NCBI RefSeq assembly: GCF_005049235.1
Contig: NZ_SUMD01000008.1
Coordinates: 186,001-250,000 of the forward strand
Source of the DNA: Rhodococcus oryzae
GTDB lineage: Bacteria > Actinomycetota > Actinomycetes > Mycobacteriales > Mycobacteriaceae
Direction of reading: 5' to 3'
DNA length: 64,000 nucleotides
This document shows positions 1 to 8,095 of the stretch, piece by piece. The notes under the pieces were generated by a model. That model did no database searches. It worked only from the letters and a program-made list of their open reading frames with translations, and was not told the DNA's origin. The first letter of the stretch is position 1. Each line of letters starts with the position of its first letter. Position numbers and translations under genes: made by a program.

Positions 1-761
1 TCAAGCAGAACTGGCTTCGCGAGCTCGACCGGCTCGACCCCGACCTGGTGGTGAACACCGGTGACAACCTGTCGCACCAGCGTGCGGTGCCCGCGGTGGT
101 GCAGTCGCTGACCAACCTGCTCGGCCGCCCGGGGTTGTTCGTCTTCGGCAGCAACGACTACTTCGCCCCGAAGCCGAAGAACCCGTTCAAGTACTTCAAG
201 AAGGAACACAAGCGCACCCACGGCGAGCCGTTGCCGTGGCAGGATCTGCGCGCGGCCTTCACCGAACGCGGCTGGCTGGACGTCACGCACACCCGGCGGG
301 AGCTGGAGGTGGCCGGCATCCGGATCGCCACCGCGGGCGTCGATGATCCGCACCTCAAGCGGGATCGCTACGACACCATCGCCGGGCCGCCGAACCCGAT
401 GGCCAACCTCAAGCTCGGCATCACCCACTCGCCGGAGCCCCGCGTGCTGGACCGGTTCGCGGAGGACGGTTACGACCTGGTGCTCGCCGGACACACCCAC
501 GGCGGCCAGTTGTGCCTGCCGTTCTACGGTGCGCTGGTCACGAACTGCCAGATCGACCGCTCGCGGGTCAAGGGCCCGTCGAAATGGGGAGCCCACACCC
601 AGCTGCACGTCTCCGCCGGCATCGGCACCTCCCCGTACGCGCCTGCCCGGTTCTGCTGCCGGCCGGAGGCGACGCTGTTGACCCTGGTCGCGGCGCCGAA
701 CAAGGGCCCCAGTAAGGGCGTGCGACCAGGCGTTTCGTCTTCCGCGGCAGTCGTGCGCTAG
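1..761 (+). CDS. Metallophosphoesterase (5' end outside window)
   Basis: The reading frame is open from the first bases of the window (frame starting at base 3), so the N-terminus is missing and the ATG at 48 is internal. Calcineurin-like phosphoesterase motifs are visible in order: NTGDN, GSNDY (the GNHD-type motif), GITHSPEP, and near the C-terminus AGHTHGGQ with the paired metal-binding histidines. The family (YkuE-like) uses a two-metal centre to hydrolyse phosphoesters; the substrate cannot be read from sequence. The C-terminus ends in a basic, low-complexity tail. In M. tuberculosis a similar gene (Rv3683) follows the penicillin-binding protein gene ponA2, so the missing upstream neighbour may be a PBP; that is inference. 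The family call is firm. Confidence 0.9.
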   Translation, partial: KQNWLRELDRLDPDLVVNTGDNLSHQRAVPAVVQSLTNLLGRPGLFVFGSNDYFAPKPKNPFKYFKKEHKRTHGEPLPWQDLRAAFTERGWLDVTHTRRELEVAGIRIATAGVDDPHLKRDRYDTIAGPPNPMANLKLGITHSPEPRVLDRFAEDGYDLVLAGHTHGGQLCLPFYGALVTNCQIDRSRVKGPSKWGAHTQLHVSAGIGTSPYAPARFCCRPEATLLTLVAAPNKGPSKGVRPGVSSSAAVVR

Positions 762-799
762 ACTTTCGCTCGCTGCCCGATGAGGGCAGATGCAGGGCA

Positions 800-873
<74 letters not shown>

Positions 874-882
874 CAGTGCCAG

Positions 883-915
883 AAGGACCCGATCCGCGAC
901 GCGGATCGGGTCCTT
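883..915 (+). terminator. Hairpin terminator behind tRNA-Pro
   Basis: A perfect 15-bp inverted repeat (883-897 with 901-915) has a 3-base loop and is followed by CGTCGTT. It lies ten bases after the tRNA and also faces the end of the convergent araC-type gene, so it could stop both transcripts. Confidence 0.85.
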
Positions 916-973
916 CGTCGTTATGGGAGGGCTCGGCCGGATCGTCCCGCGGCGCCGACGCCTGCGGTCGACA

Positions 974-1909
974 TCAGGCCGCGCGCACCTGACGTCGATA
1001 GCTCCCCGGCGCCAGCCCGTACTCGCGCTTGAACGCCTTCGCGAAGGCGAACTCCGAGCCGTAGCCGGCCCGGGCGGCGACGGAGCTGAGCGGTGCGTCG
1101 GATTCACGCAACACCCTGGCTGCGGTCGTCATGCGCCAGCGGGTCAGGTACGCCATCGGCGGTTCCCCGACCAGGGCGGTGAACCGCCGGGCGAAAGCGG
1201 CGCGGGACAGTCCGGCCCGGCCGGCGAGCGACTCGACCGACCACGGGGCCGACGGATCCTCGTGAATGGCGGCCAGCGCGGGAGCGACCGCCCTGTCGGC
1301 CAGCGCGGCGGCCCAACCCTCCGCGTCCGCGCCGGGCTGGGCCTCGAGCCAGGCCCGCAGGATGTACAGCAGCAGCGAGTCGATCAGCGCCGGCACGATC
1401 CCGTCTGACCCGACGCGCGGGTTCTCCAGCTCGGCGCCGAGGAGCTGGACCGCCGCACTGAGCTCGGGGTGACGGCCGTGTCCGGTCGGCAGGTGCACCA
1501 CCTCGGGCAGCTGCCGGACCAGTGGGTGCGGCCGCCGTTGGTCGAGGTGGTAGTTCCCGCACAGCAGGCTGGTCCGGGGGCCGTCGCCGCCGACCGACAC
1601 CGTGCCGATCGGCGACCCCGGTTGAAACTGCTCGGCCGTCTCCACCGCGGCCGGGGTGGACGGGTGGTCGGCGAGGATGTGGCCGCGGCCATCGCGCAGG
1701 AAGATCACGTCACCGGGGCTCAGCGCGACCGGCTTCAGGTGCGGCGCGTCCTCGAGGGGGACGAGCCAGCAGGTGCCGTGCAGCACCACATGGAAGCCCG
1801 CCCCCGCGACCGGCGGCAACCGCAGCCCCCACGGCGCGCGCCCGTCGGTGCGGACGGAGGAGGGATGTCCGGTCCGCATCGACGCCAGCGCCTCGGTCAG
1901 GATGTCCAC
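974..1909 (-). CDS. AraC-family regulator with N-terminal cupin
   Basis: The protein has about 311 residues. The N-terminal half looks like the cupin_6/AraC-binding domain (FHVVLHGTCWLV, then a LSPGDVIFL segment), which senses a small ligand. The C-terminal third holds the two AraC helix-turn-helices (SVESLAGRAGLSRAAFARRF and SVAARAGYGSEFAFAKAFKR) and ends in the usual GLAPGSYR motif. I chose the GTG at 1907-1909 (protein begins VDILTEAL, typical of the family); an upstream start at 1945 would add a basic stretch with no family support. The gene follows the quinone-oxidoreductase gene on the same strand after about 55 bases, so it may control that gene or itself. The ligand is unknown. Confidence 0.88.
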   Translation of the reverse strand: MDILTEALASMRTGHPSSVRTDGRAPWGLRLPPVAGAGFHVVLHGTCWLVPLEDAPHLKPVALSPGDVIFLRDGRGHILADHPSTPAAVETAEQFQPGSPIGTVSVGGDGPRTSLLCGNYHLDQRRPHPLVRQLPEVVHLPTGHGRHPELSAAVQLLGAELENPRVGSDGIVPALIDSLLLYILRAWLEAQPGADAEGWAAALADRAVAPALAAIHEDPSAPWSVESLAGRAGLSRAAFARRFTALVGEPPMAYLTRWRMTTAARVLRESDAPLSSVAARAGYGSEFAFAKAFKREYGLAPGSYRRQVRAA

Positions 1910-1963
1910 CGCCCCGCGCCTCCTTCGATTGCCCAGCGATCGCAACGATACGGCCGCCCCGCG

Positions 1964-2890
1964 TCAGGCGACGCTCAGCACGACCTTGCCCCGCACCTGC
2001 CCCGACTCGAGCAGCTCGTGCGCCTTGCCCGCGTCGGCGAGCGGGAACGTCTCCTCGATGTGCGGGCGGATCCGCCCGGCGTCGACGAGCTCGGCGATCG
2101 CCTCGAGTGCGGCATAGTCCGGTTCGACCGACACCCCGGCGAAGCGCCGACCCGCCGCCTCGACCTCGGCGGCGAGTTCCCGGTTCCCGTGCTCGAGGAT
2201 GCTGACGAGGGTGCCGCCGAGGCGCAGCACGCTCAGCGAACGCGCACCCTGGGCAGTGGAGTCGAACACGACGTCTATGTCGCGGAGCACCTCGGTGAAG
2301 TCGGTGACCTGGTAGTCGATCACCTCGTCGGCGCCGAGCCCGCGGACGAAGTCGTGCTTGGTGGCACTGGCCAACGCGATCACGTGCGCCCCGCGGGATT
2401 TCGCGATCTGCACCGCCAGGTGGCCGACACCGCCCGCGGCACGGTGGATGAGCACGCGGTCACCGGCATCCACCCGTGCCGCGTCGACGAGTCCCTGCCA
2501 GGCGGTGAGCGCGGCGAGCGGGAGGGCGGCCGCCTGCACGTGATCGAGCGAGGCCGGCTTGCGGGCCACCTGCCTGGACGGCGCGGCGACGTACTCCGCA
2601 TAGCCGGTCGCGGCGCGCGGGAAGAACGGCATCCCGAAGACCTCGTCGCCGACCGCGAACCGGGCCCCAGGCCCGGCCTCCTCGACCACCCCGGAGATGT
2701 CCCAGCCGACGCCGAAACTCGGCTCCCCCAGCAGCTTGAGGGCGCCCGATCGGACAGCCACGTCCACCGGGTTCACCGCGCTCGCGTGGACCCGGATGAG
2801 CACCTCGCCGCTGAGCGGCGCGGGTCGTTCGGTCTCGGCGATCTCGAGCACCTCGGGACCACCGAAGGACTTCTGGATGACAGCCAACAT
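1964..2890 (-). CDS. NADP-dependent quinone oxidoreductase-like protein (zinc-free MDR)
   Basis: A 308-residue medium-chain dehydrogenase/reductase of the QOR class. It has a GroES-like N-terminal half and a Rossmann nucleotide-binding segment AAGGVGHLAVQIAKSRGAHV near residues 151-170; no zinc-binding cysteine cluster is present. Such enzymes reduce quinones or enals with NADPH. The ATG at 2890 is preceded by a clear ribosome site (AAAGGAGAG). The gene lies between a tetR gene upstream (149-base gap) and an araC gene downstream, all on the minus strand, so either regulator might control it. The exact substrate is not predictable. Confidence 0.88.
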   Translation of the reverse strand: MLAVIQKSFGGPEVLEIAETERPAPLSGEVLIRVHASAVNPVDVAVRSGALKLLGEPSFGVGWDISGVVEEAGPGARFAVGDEVFGMPFFPRAATGYAEYVAAPSRQVARKPASLDHVQAAALPLAALTAWQGLVDAARVDAGDRVLIHRAAGGVGHLAVQIAKSRGAHVIALASATKHDFVRGLGADEVIDYQVTDFTEVLRDIDVVFDSTAQGARSLSVLRLGGTLVSILEHGNRELAAEVEAAGRRFAGVSVEPDYAALEAIAELVDAGRIRPHIEETFPLADAGKAHELLESGQVRGKVVLSVA

Positions 2891-3039
2891 GGGAACTCTC
2901 CTTTGTCGTTTTCGTCGTTGCCGTCGACATTAGGGAGAACCAACGAGCCGGAGAATATCCTGATTGCTCGGAAACATGTCCGATCGTCTCGCCGGTGGGC
3001 AGCTGCGGTGGCCGGGTCGATGCGGCCGCGCCGCTCCGG

Positions 3040-3681
3040 TCACTCGCCCGCGCGCACCGCGTAGTCCGCAAGCGCAGGCTCGACGAGGTCGAAGGCCCGC
3101 CGCCCCGATTCACCGACGCGCTCGGCGATCTCGTCATTGCCGAGACCGTCGAGCGTGAACCGCACGACGTCCCCGAAGAGCACCCGGTGGACGCCACCGA
3201 GCACCGCCGCGACCGCGCGTGCGGTGATGTCACCCGGCTCCGCGCCGGTCTCGACCGCCAGGACCGCCGCGAGCGATTCCTCACGCTGCTCGTTCAGCTC
3301 ACGCAGCCGCGCGGTCAGGGTGGGGCTGTCGGCGATCATCCTGGCAAAAGGCAACCCCGAGAAGCCGATGACGGGGTCCTGACGCTGCACGTCCGCCGCG
3401 AAGGCCCGGCGCAGCGCCGCCAGCGCGGACTCCCCCGGCTCCCGCTCCGACACCGTCCTCGCGAGCCCGGACGTGAATGCCTCGTGGTGGTCGAGAGCCA
3501 GATCCTCCTTGCGCGGGAAGTAGTTGGTGACGGTCTTCTTGGCCACCCGTGCCGCGGACGCAATGTCCGCGATGGTCGTCTCCTCGAATCCGTGCTCGAG
3601 GAACAGCTCGGTCGCCCGGTCCGAGATCTCCTGCCGGGTCTCCCGCTTCTTCAGTTCCCGCAACCCCATGCCATCTGCCAT
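3040..3681 (-). CDS. TetR-family regulator
   Basis: A 213-residue protein with an N-terminal TetR helix-turn-helix at about residues 12-58 (TTIADIASAARVAKKTVTNY, then FPRKEDL) and a variable helical ligand domain. The ATG at 3681 has GGGAGG eight bases upstream. The gene diverges from a canonical promoter flanked by two 15-bp palindromes (3713-3727 and 3763-3777), which are very probably its operators. It most likely represses itself and the VOC-protein gene on the other side. The residues KKTVTNYFP are typical of TetR recognition helices. Confidence 0.92.
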   Translation of the reverse strand: MADGMGLRELKKRETRQEISDRATELFLEHGFEETTIADIASAARVAKKTVTNYFPRKEDLALDHHEAFTSGLARTVSEREPGESALAALRRAFAADVQRQDPVIGFSGLPFARMIADSPTLTARLRELNEQREESLAAVLAVETGAEPGDITARAVAAVLGGVHRVLFGDVVRFTLDGLGNDEIAERVGESGRRAFDLVEPALADYAVRAGE

Positions 3682-3712
3682 GAGTGCAGCCTCCCATAGG
3701 TTCGACGTCTTT

Positions 3713-3727
3713 TTACATCCGACGTAA
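3713..3727. promoter_or_regulatory. Operator 1 of the TetR at 3040-3681
   Basis: The palindrome TTACATCCGACGTAA matches the second copy at 3763-3777 (TTACGTCCGTCGTAA) at 13 of 15 positions; both fit TTACRTCCGWCGTAA. It lies 31 bases upstream of the tetR start and just upstream of the -35 box of the rightward promoter, suited to autoregulation. Confidence 0.8.
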
Positions 3728-3735
3728 TAATTTCC

Positions 3736-3763
3736 TTGACCTTACGTGCCCCGAATGTATAAT
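3736..3763 (+). promoter_or_regulatory. Consensus promoter (TTGACC-16-TATAAT)
   Basis: TTGACC at 3736-3741 and a perfect TATAAT at 3758-3763 are separated by 16 bases, the best housekeeping-type promoter seen in this window. It reads toward the VOC gene at 4022. The second TetR operator begins on the last base of the -10 box, so a bound repressor would block initiation. Confidence 0.82.
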
Positions 3764-3777
3764 TACGTCCGTCGTAA
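3763..3777. promoter_or_regulatory. Operator 2 of the TetR at 3040-3681
   Basis: TTACGTCCGTCGTAA overlaps the -10 box and the expected transcription start of the promoter at 3736-3763. It is centred 50 bp (about five helical turns) from operator 1, so the two dimers would sit on the same DNA face. A half-site TTACG lies between them at 3742-3746. Confidence 0.82.
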
Positions 3778-4021
3778 GTTTCTAGCCGACAGAACAGGGG
3801 CTCCCGTGACCGCCAACCCGCACTCCCTGCCCACCGCCCTCGCCGCCGCATCCAGCACCCCGGGTGCACCAAAGCTCCCCCGGGCCGGCCGCCCGCACCA
3901 GCCACTCCCCGGCCGCGTCAATCCGGTACGTCGCCCATTCGGCGCACCGCGACGTCACGGCTACTGACCTCGGGCACCCGCCGCGCCACACCCTCACCCA
4001 TCTCGCCCGAAGGAGTCACCC
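3778..4021 (+). other. Long leader before the VOC gene, with a doubtful small ORF
   Basis: About 245 bases separate the promoter from the VOC start codon. They include an open frame from GTG 3806 to TGA 3967 (53 codons, Pro/Ala/Arg-rich) with only a weak ribosome site and no recognisable family. It may be a non-coding leader, the remains of a gene or a small coding sequence; the sequence does not decide. No riboswitch fold is recognised. Confidence 0.3.
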
Positions 4022-4432
4022 ATGCAGGTCACCACTTCCACCATCTCGCTCACCGTCGACGACGTCGCCGCGTCGAGCGCGTTCTTCGTCACCCACCTCG
4101 GCTACCGCGAGCAGGCCGCGGCGGACGGTTTCGCCTCGCTGAACCGGCCCGACGCGGCGGTCGACATCGTCCTGCTCCAGCGCGGGATCGAGGTGCTGCC
4201 CGAAGGGTTCCGCGACCGCCACGCGGACGGCCTCATCCTCGCGTTCACCGTCGACGATCTCGCTACACAAGAGGCGCGGATCAAGTCGGAGGGCGTCGAG
4301 ATCACGATGGCGCTGCGGGAAGAGCCCTGGGGCGAGAAGTTGTTCCAGGTGACCGACCCCAACGGCATCGTCGTCCAGTTCGTCGAATGGGCCGACCAGG
4401 ACGCGCCAGAGGACGCCGCGGCGCTCGCCTGA
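4022..4432 (+). CDS. VOC-superfamily protein (glyoxalase/bleomycin-resistance fold)
   Basis: A 136-residue protein made of one vicinal-oxygen-chelate unit: an N-terminal strand TTSTISLTVDDVAASSAFFV, the segment HADGLILAFTVDDL in the middle, and a C-terminal WGEKLFQVTDPNGIVVQFVEW, the usual VOC ending that carries the metal-binding glutamate. The family includes dioxygenases, glyoxalase I and antibiotic-binding proteins. The ATG follows GAAGGAG at good spacing. Its divergent TetR and the two operators suggest induction by a small toxic compound, so a detoxification or resistance role is the best guess. Confidence 0.9.
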   Translation: MQVTTSTISLTVDDVAASSAFFVTHLGYREQAAADGFASLNRPDAAVDIVLLQRGIEVLPEGFRDRHADGLILAFTVDDLATQEARIKSEGVEITMALREEPWGEKLFQVTDPNGIVVQFVEWADQDAPEDAAALA

Positions 4433-4451
4433 GGCCCCCGCTCCGCCTGAG

Positions 4452-4492
4452 GCCCTCCGGTGCCGTCCCGACGTCGGGGCGCACCGGAGGGC
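4452..4492. terminator. Hairpin terminator after the VOC gene
   Basis: GCCCTCCGGTGC (4452-4463) pairs perfectly with GCACCGGAGGGC (4481-4492), and the enclosed bases can extend the helix. There is no T-run. Confidence 0.75.
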
Positions 4493-4602
4493 TCCGGCGA
4501 ATAGACGCAATGACCACACGAGAAGTCCCGCAATATTCGCCGCGCCTGCCCGAACGCGATGTGCTGTAATAGCGAGGTTTGGGGGATTCCGGAGGGGGAA
4601 TT

Positions 4603-4797
4603 ATGTCCGATCCATTGCAGGTTGACCCTGCCGATCTCGATGCGTTTCCATCGACGGTGCATGATCTCACCGACCAGAACGAGTCCGCCCGCGACTTTCG
4701 GGGCGAATGGCTGAGCCTGTCCAGCACGAGTGGTCGCCTCTTCTTCGCGGTCACCCAGGCATTTCAGAAGAAGCGGTGCAGGCTCGGCGCCAACTGA
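4603..4797 (+). CDS. Small hypothetical protein, possible truncated ESX-type protein
   Basis: A 64-residue frame starting at ATG 4603, eight bases after GGAGGGGG; the earlier ATG at 4579 lacks such a site. The protein begins MSDPLQVDPADLDAFPSTVH, which resembles the start of actinobacterial type VII secretion-associated (EspC/DUF2580-like) proteins. The helical body expected of that family (about 100 residues) is cut short and the end KKRCRLGAN is basic. Base composition here is less G+C-rich than in the neighbours, which may mean transfer or decay. The family assignment is tentative. Confidence 0.45.
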   Translation: MSDPLQVDPADLDAFPSTVHDLTDQNESARDFRGEWLSLSSTSGRLFFAVTQAFQKKRCRLGAN

Positions 4798-4927
4798 GCG
4801 GAACCCGAGACACCACGTACTCGCCAAAAGGAAAGTGACCCTGGACTTCTAAACCGAGCTCCGGTCCACGCTCCGGCCGGAGCCGCAGGCGTTGGGGAGT
4901 CCCTTTCGTTAGCCGGTTCACCAGCTC

Positions 4928-5110
4928 TCAGCGGACCAGCGCCTCGAAGACCTCGTAGACCATCCAGGCCGGCCAGAACAGCCCCTGAACGATCGCGAGG
5001 ACATACTCCCAGAACGTGTCCGCCTGCTGCCAGAACCACACCAGCGCTCCGAAGATACCCAGGGCGTAGATCGCACCACCCCCGGCGGCGCCGGTTTTGC
5101 TGTCGCTCAT
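4928..5110 (-). CDS. Small membrane protein of unknown function
   Basis: A 60-residue protein with a short polar N-terminus (MSDSKTGAAGGG) followed by two hydrophobic segments (IYALGIFGALVWFWQQA and FWEYVLAIVQGLFWPAWMVY) and a short charged end. The ATG has GGGGAGG nine bases upstream. Its size, tryptophan-rich segments and good start support a real gene, but I recognise no named family. It stands alone, convergent to the small gene at 4603 and followed on the same strand by no partner. Confidence 0.65.
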   Translation of the reverse strand: MSDSKTGAAGGGAIYALGIFGALVWFWQQADTFWEYVLAIVQGLFWPAWMVYEVFEALVR

Positions 5111-5238
5111 GATGATGCCTCCCCGTCGACGAGTCCCGATCTGCCTTCAATGTCATCACCGTCGGTCGCCGCCGCCGGGGCCATTGGTCACCTCGCGGCC
5201 CTCCACCTCCCGGCACGCACCCGGTCAACGCAAGGCGC

Positions 5239-5721
5239 TCAGAGCTTGTAGCCGATCGTGCGGAGCAATGCCCGGCGGTCGGCGACGTCGGCACTCGTCT
5301 CCACCCCGACCGGTGGGCGTCCGTCGATCACGCCAGCGATGCCCCGGCCGAGCTCCGTCTCGGCCACGATGATCTCGACGGGGTTCGCTGTGGCGCAGAA
5401 GATGCCGCATACCTCCGGTACCTGTTTCAGAGCGTTAAGGATGTTCACCGGATATCCGTCCTCCACGAACACGAAGAACGAGTGGCCCGCGCCGACCGCG
5501 ATCGCGTTGCGCGTGGCCAGCTCGACGAGGCGATCGTCGTTGCCCGAGCAGCGCACGAGGCAAGGTCCGGAGGCCTCGCAGAACGCCACACCGAACCGGA
5601 GGTGGGGACTCACTCCAGCCAGTGCCTCGTGCAGGTCCTCGACGGTCTTGATGAAGTGGGACTGCCCGACGACCACGTTCATGTTGTCGGGCTTTTCGAC
5701 CGCCACGATGTGCAACTCCAC
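5239..5721 (-). CDS. Adenosine-specific kinase family protein (PF04008)
   Basis: A 160-residue protein matching the whole family. Conserved blocks are NVVVGQSHFIKTVEDLHEAL, FGVAFCEASGPCLVRCSGND, GAGHSFFVFVEDGYPVNIL and FCATANPVEIIVAETELGRG. The family is named from an archaeal protein reported to bind adenosine; its role in bacteria is unsettled. I chose GTG 5721, with CAGGAGG just upstream, because the protein then has the usual length; an ATG at 5796 would add residues outside the family. It is monocistronic in appearance. Confidence 0.9.
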   Translation of the reverse strand: MELHIVAVEKPDNMNVVVGQSHFIKTVEDLHEALAGVSPHLRFGVAFCEASGPCLVRCSGNDDRLVELATRNAIAVGAGHSFFVFVEDGYPVNILNALKQVPEVCGIFCATANPVEIIVAETELGRGIAGVIDGRPPVGVETSADVADRRALLRTIGYKL

Positions 5722-6030
5722 GATCACCTCCTGGGGTGACTGCGATTCGGCAGGCCAGCGTCGACTAACAGTCTGCCCCGCTCCGGCGAGGGCCACAACA
5801 ACGTGATTCGAACGCGATCAGCAGCCGCGCCAGGCCATCGCCCGGATCAGGCGGCCCGGGACTCCTTGCCGCCCGCGAGCGCCACCGAATACGATTGACG
5901 CACGTCACAGGTGCCTTGTTCGGGGCGCCGTCGCGGTCCGGTCGGCACCGAGGTCCGGCGTTCTCGGACAGTGGGGAGCAACGCGCGACCGCACGCCATG
6001 CGGAGCCGGCCCCGACGGACGGAGAGCGTG
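5722..6030. other. Gene-free stretch before the flavoprotein gene
   Basis: I see no gene here. TTGACG at 5895-5900 could serve as a -35 box, but no convincing -10 box follows at the right distance. Confidence 0.4.
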
Positions 6031-7425
6031 ATGACTGAGGTGAGAGACGACCTCGACGTGCTGAGGTCGGCGATCGGCGGGCCGGTGTTCGGCCCCGACG
6101 ACACCGGATACGACGAGGCCAGATCGATCTGGAACGGCGACATCGATCGCCGTCCGCTCTGCGTCGCGCGATGCCTGTCCGCTGCTGACGTCGGTTCCGC
6201 GCTTGGCTTCGCCCGGGATCGAGAACTCGAGGTCTCGGTCCGGGGCGGCGGGCACGCCTACAGCGGCACCTCCGTCAGCGAGGGCGGCCTGATGATCGAC
6301 CTCAGCGAGATGAACGGCACCTCGGTGGAACCCGAGACCGGGATGGCACGGATCGGGGGCGGCGCCACGATGGCTGACCTGGACGCCGCGACCCAGGCAC
6401 ACGGGCTGGCCGTGACCGGCGGGGTGATCAGCCACACCGGGGTCGGAGGGCTCACCCTCGGTGGCGGCATGGGTTGGCTGACCCAGCTCGCCGGGCTGTC
6501 CATCGACAACCTGGCATCGGCCGAGGTGGTGCTCGCGGACAGCAGCGTCGTCCGGGCCTCCGACGACGAGCACCCGGATCTGTTCTGGGCGCTGCGGGGC
6601 GGCGGCGGGAACTTCGGCGTGGTCACCGAGTTCGAGTACCGCCTCCATCCGGTCGGCCCCGAGGTGAACCTCGGGCTGTTCTTCTGGTCGCTCGACGACG
6701 GCGCCGCCGCGCTTCGCCTGTGCCAGGAGTTCATCCCGACACTACCGGCCAGGGCCGGCTGCCTGATTGCGGCCGGGATGTGTGCACCGCCGGAACCCTT
6801 TGTGCCCGAGCAGTTCCGGGGCATGCCCGGCCACGCGCTCATCGTTGCCGGATACTCGTCTGCGGCGGAACACGCGTCCACGGTGGCACCGATCAGGGAC
6901 GCCCTGGCACCGCTGTTCGAGTTCGTCACCCCGATCCCCTACACCGGACTGCAGCAGATGTTCGACGACGCCGCACCCTGGGGCATCCTCGGCTACGAGA
7001 AAGCGCTCGACCTCGATGCCCTCACGGACGAGGCGATCGCCGTGATCGTCGAGCAGGCGCCGCGCAAGAGTTCTCCGCTCTCGTTCATGCCCATCTTCCG
7101 CCTCGACGGCGCCTTCACTGCCGTCGGCGAGGACGACACGGCATTCGGTGGTGCTCGCACCCCACACTATGTCTGCAACATCGCCGGGATGTCCGACACC
7201 CCAGAGGTATTCGCCGCCGACCGGGCGTGGACCCGCTCGATCTGGGAGGCGCTCCGTCCGCTCTCGTCCAACCAGGGCAGCTACGTCAACTTCATGGCGG
7301 AACCGGACGAGGACCGAGTCCGGGCCGCGTACGGGCCCGGCAAGTACGACCGGCTGGCCGCGGTCAAGGCACAGTACGACCCCGACAACACCTTCCATCT
7401 CAACGCCAACATCAGGCCGGCCTGA
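6031..7425 (+). CDS. FAD-linked oxidase, berberine-bridge-enzyme type
   Basis: A 464-residue flavoprotein with an FAD-binding_4 (PCMH) domain in the first half (SVRGGGHAYSG, where the histidine is the usual site of covalent 8-alpha FAD attachment) and a C-terminal BBE segment ending KYDRLAAVKAQYDPDNTFHLN. The second attachment cysteine of bicovalent members is absent: the matching stretch reads HTGVGGLTLGGG, so FAD is probably linked once. Such enzymes oxidise alcohols, sugars or alkaloids and pass electrons to oxygen. ATG 6031 follows GGAGAG. It is convergent with the tetR gene at 7434, nine bases away. Confidence 0.92.
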   Translation: MTEVRDDLDVLRSAIGGPVFGPDDTGYDEARSIWNGDIDRRPLCVARCLSAADVGSALGFARDRELEVSVRGGGHAYSGTSVSEGGLMIDLSEMNGTSVEPETGMARIGGGATMADLDAATQAHGLAVTGGVISHTGVGGLTLGGGMGWLTQLAGLSIDNLASAEVVLADSSVVRASDDEHPDLFWALRGGGGNFGVVTEFEYRLHPVGPEVNLGLFFWSLDDGAAALRLCQEFIPTLPARAGCLIAAGMCAPPEPFVPEQFRGMPGHALIVAGYSSAAEHASTVAPIRDALAPLFEFVTPIPYTGLQQMFDDAAPWGILGYEKALDLDALTDEAIAVIVEQAPRKSSPLSFMPIFRLDGAFTAVGEDDTAFGGARTPHYVCNIAGMSDTPEVFAADRAWTRSIWEALRPLSSNQGSYVNFMAEPDEDRVRAAYGPGKYDRLAAVKAQYDPDNTFHLNANIRPA

Positions 7426-7433
7426 GCCGCGGG

Positions 7434-8033
7434 CTAGCTTTGCGGACGGGTCGCGACGATCGCCCGCACGGCGTCGGGTAGCCGGTCCCGGCGACTCCTC
7501 GGCGGCCGGGCGCCCGCCTGGAGGTAACGCCCGGCGAAGCTGTACGGCAGGTCGACAAGGGCAAGCACCACCAGGTCCGTCTCCCGCTTGCCCGCCCGCC
7601 CGAACACCGCGCGCGCCAGCTCCGCGATCAGGCCGCCGGTCTGCTCGTCGGACTGTCCGACCTCGGCGATCAACTCGTCGCCCAGGCTCAGGTGCAGCAC
7701 GTCCTCGCGGCGGAGCCGATCCAGCAACAACATGTCGGCCGGCTCGGCGACGCAGTGGTCGTAGAGCGCGAGGGCCAGCTCCACCACCACCTCGACCGGC
7801 TCCCCGGCGGGGTCGAACCCGGCGGGCCGGACCTGCTGGGTGCGGCGCACAGCTCGCAGCCAGGTCCGCGCGAGCAGTTCGTCGATCGAGGCGAAGCGGT
7901 GATAGATCGACCCGGTCGGCGCGCCCGCCCGCGCGGCGATCAGGGCGACCGTCGCGGACCGCGGACCGCGCTCGAGGATCACCTCGCGCGCGGCGTCGAG
8001 CAGTGCGTCGGTGGAGAACGTGGTGCGGACCAT
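7434..8033 (-). CDS. TetR-family regulator
   Basis: A 199-residue protein with the TetR N-terminal domain at residues 5-52 (TVALIAARAGAPTGSIYHRF, then ASIDELLAR), followed by a helical ligand domain. It diverges from the crotonase-fold gene at 8096. The 62-base gap holds a perfect inverted repeat (8075-8094) over the -10 box of that gene, which is the likely operator. The C-terminal tail is basic (PPRSRRDRLPD). The ligand is unknown; an acyl-CoA or fatty acid would fit the target gene, but that is inference. Confidence 0.9.
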   Translation of the reverse strand: MVRTTFSTDALLDAAREVILERGPRSATVALIAARAGAPTGSIYHRFASIDELLARTWLRAVRRTQQVRPAGFDPAGEPVEVVVELALALYDHCVAEPADMLLLDRLRREDVLHLSLGDELIAEVGQSDEQTGGLIAELARAVFGRAGKRETDLVVLALVDLPYSFAGRYLQAGARPPRSRRDRLPDAVRAIVATRPQS

Positions 8034-8059
8034 TCGCCGAGTATCGCAGAATCCGCGGC

Positions 8060-8094
8060 TGGACAGCCATCCGCTCTAGAAGATAGTTTCTAGA
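8060..8094 (+). promoter_or_regulatory. Leaderless promoter with overlapping operator
   Basis: TGGACA (8060-8065), 16 bases, then GATAGT (8082-8087) form a promoter whose start would fall at or next to the ATG at 8096. The inverted repeat TCTAGAA-6-TTCTAGA (8075-8094) encloses the -10 box. A bound TetR dimer would therefore cover the promoter completely. Confidence 0.72.
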
Positions 8095-8095
8095 A

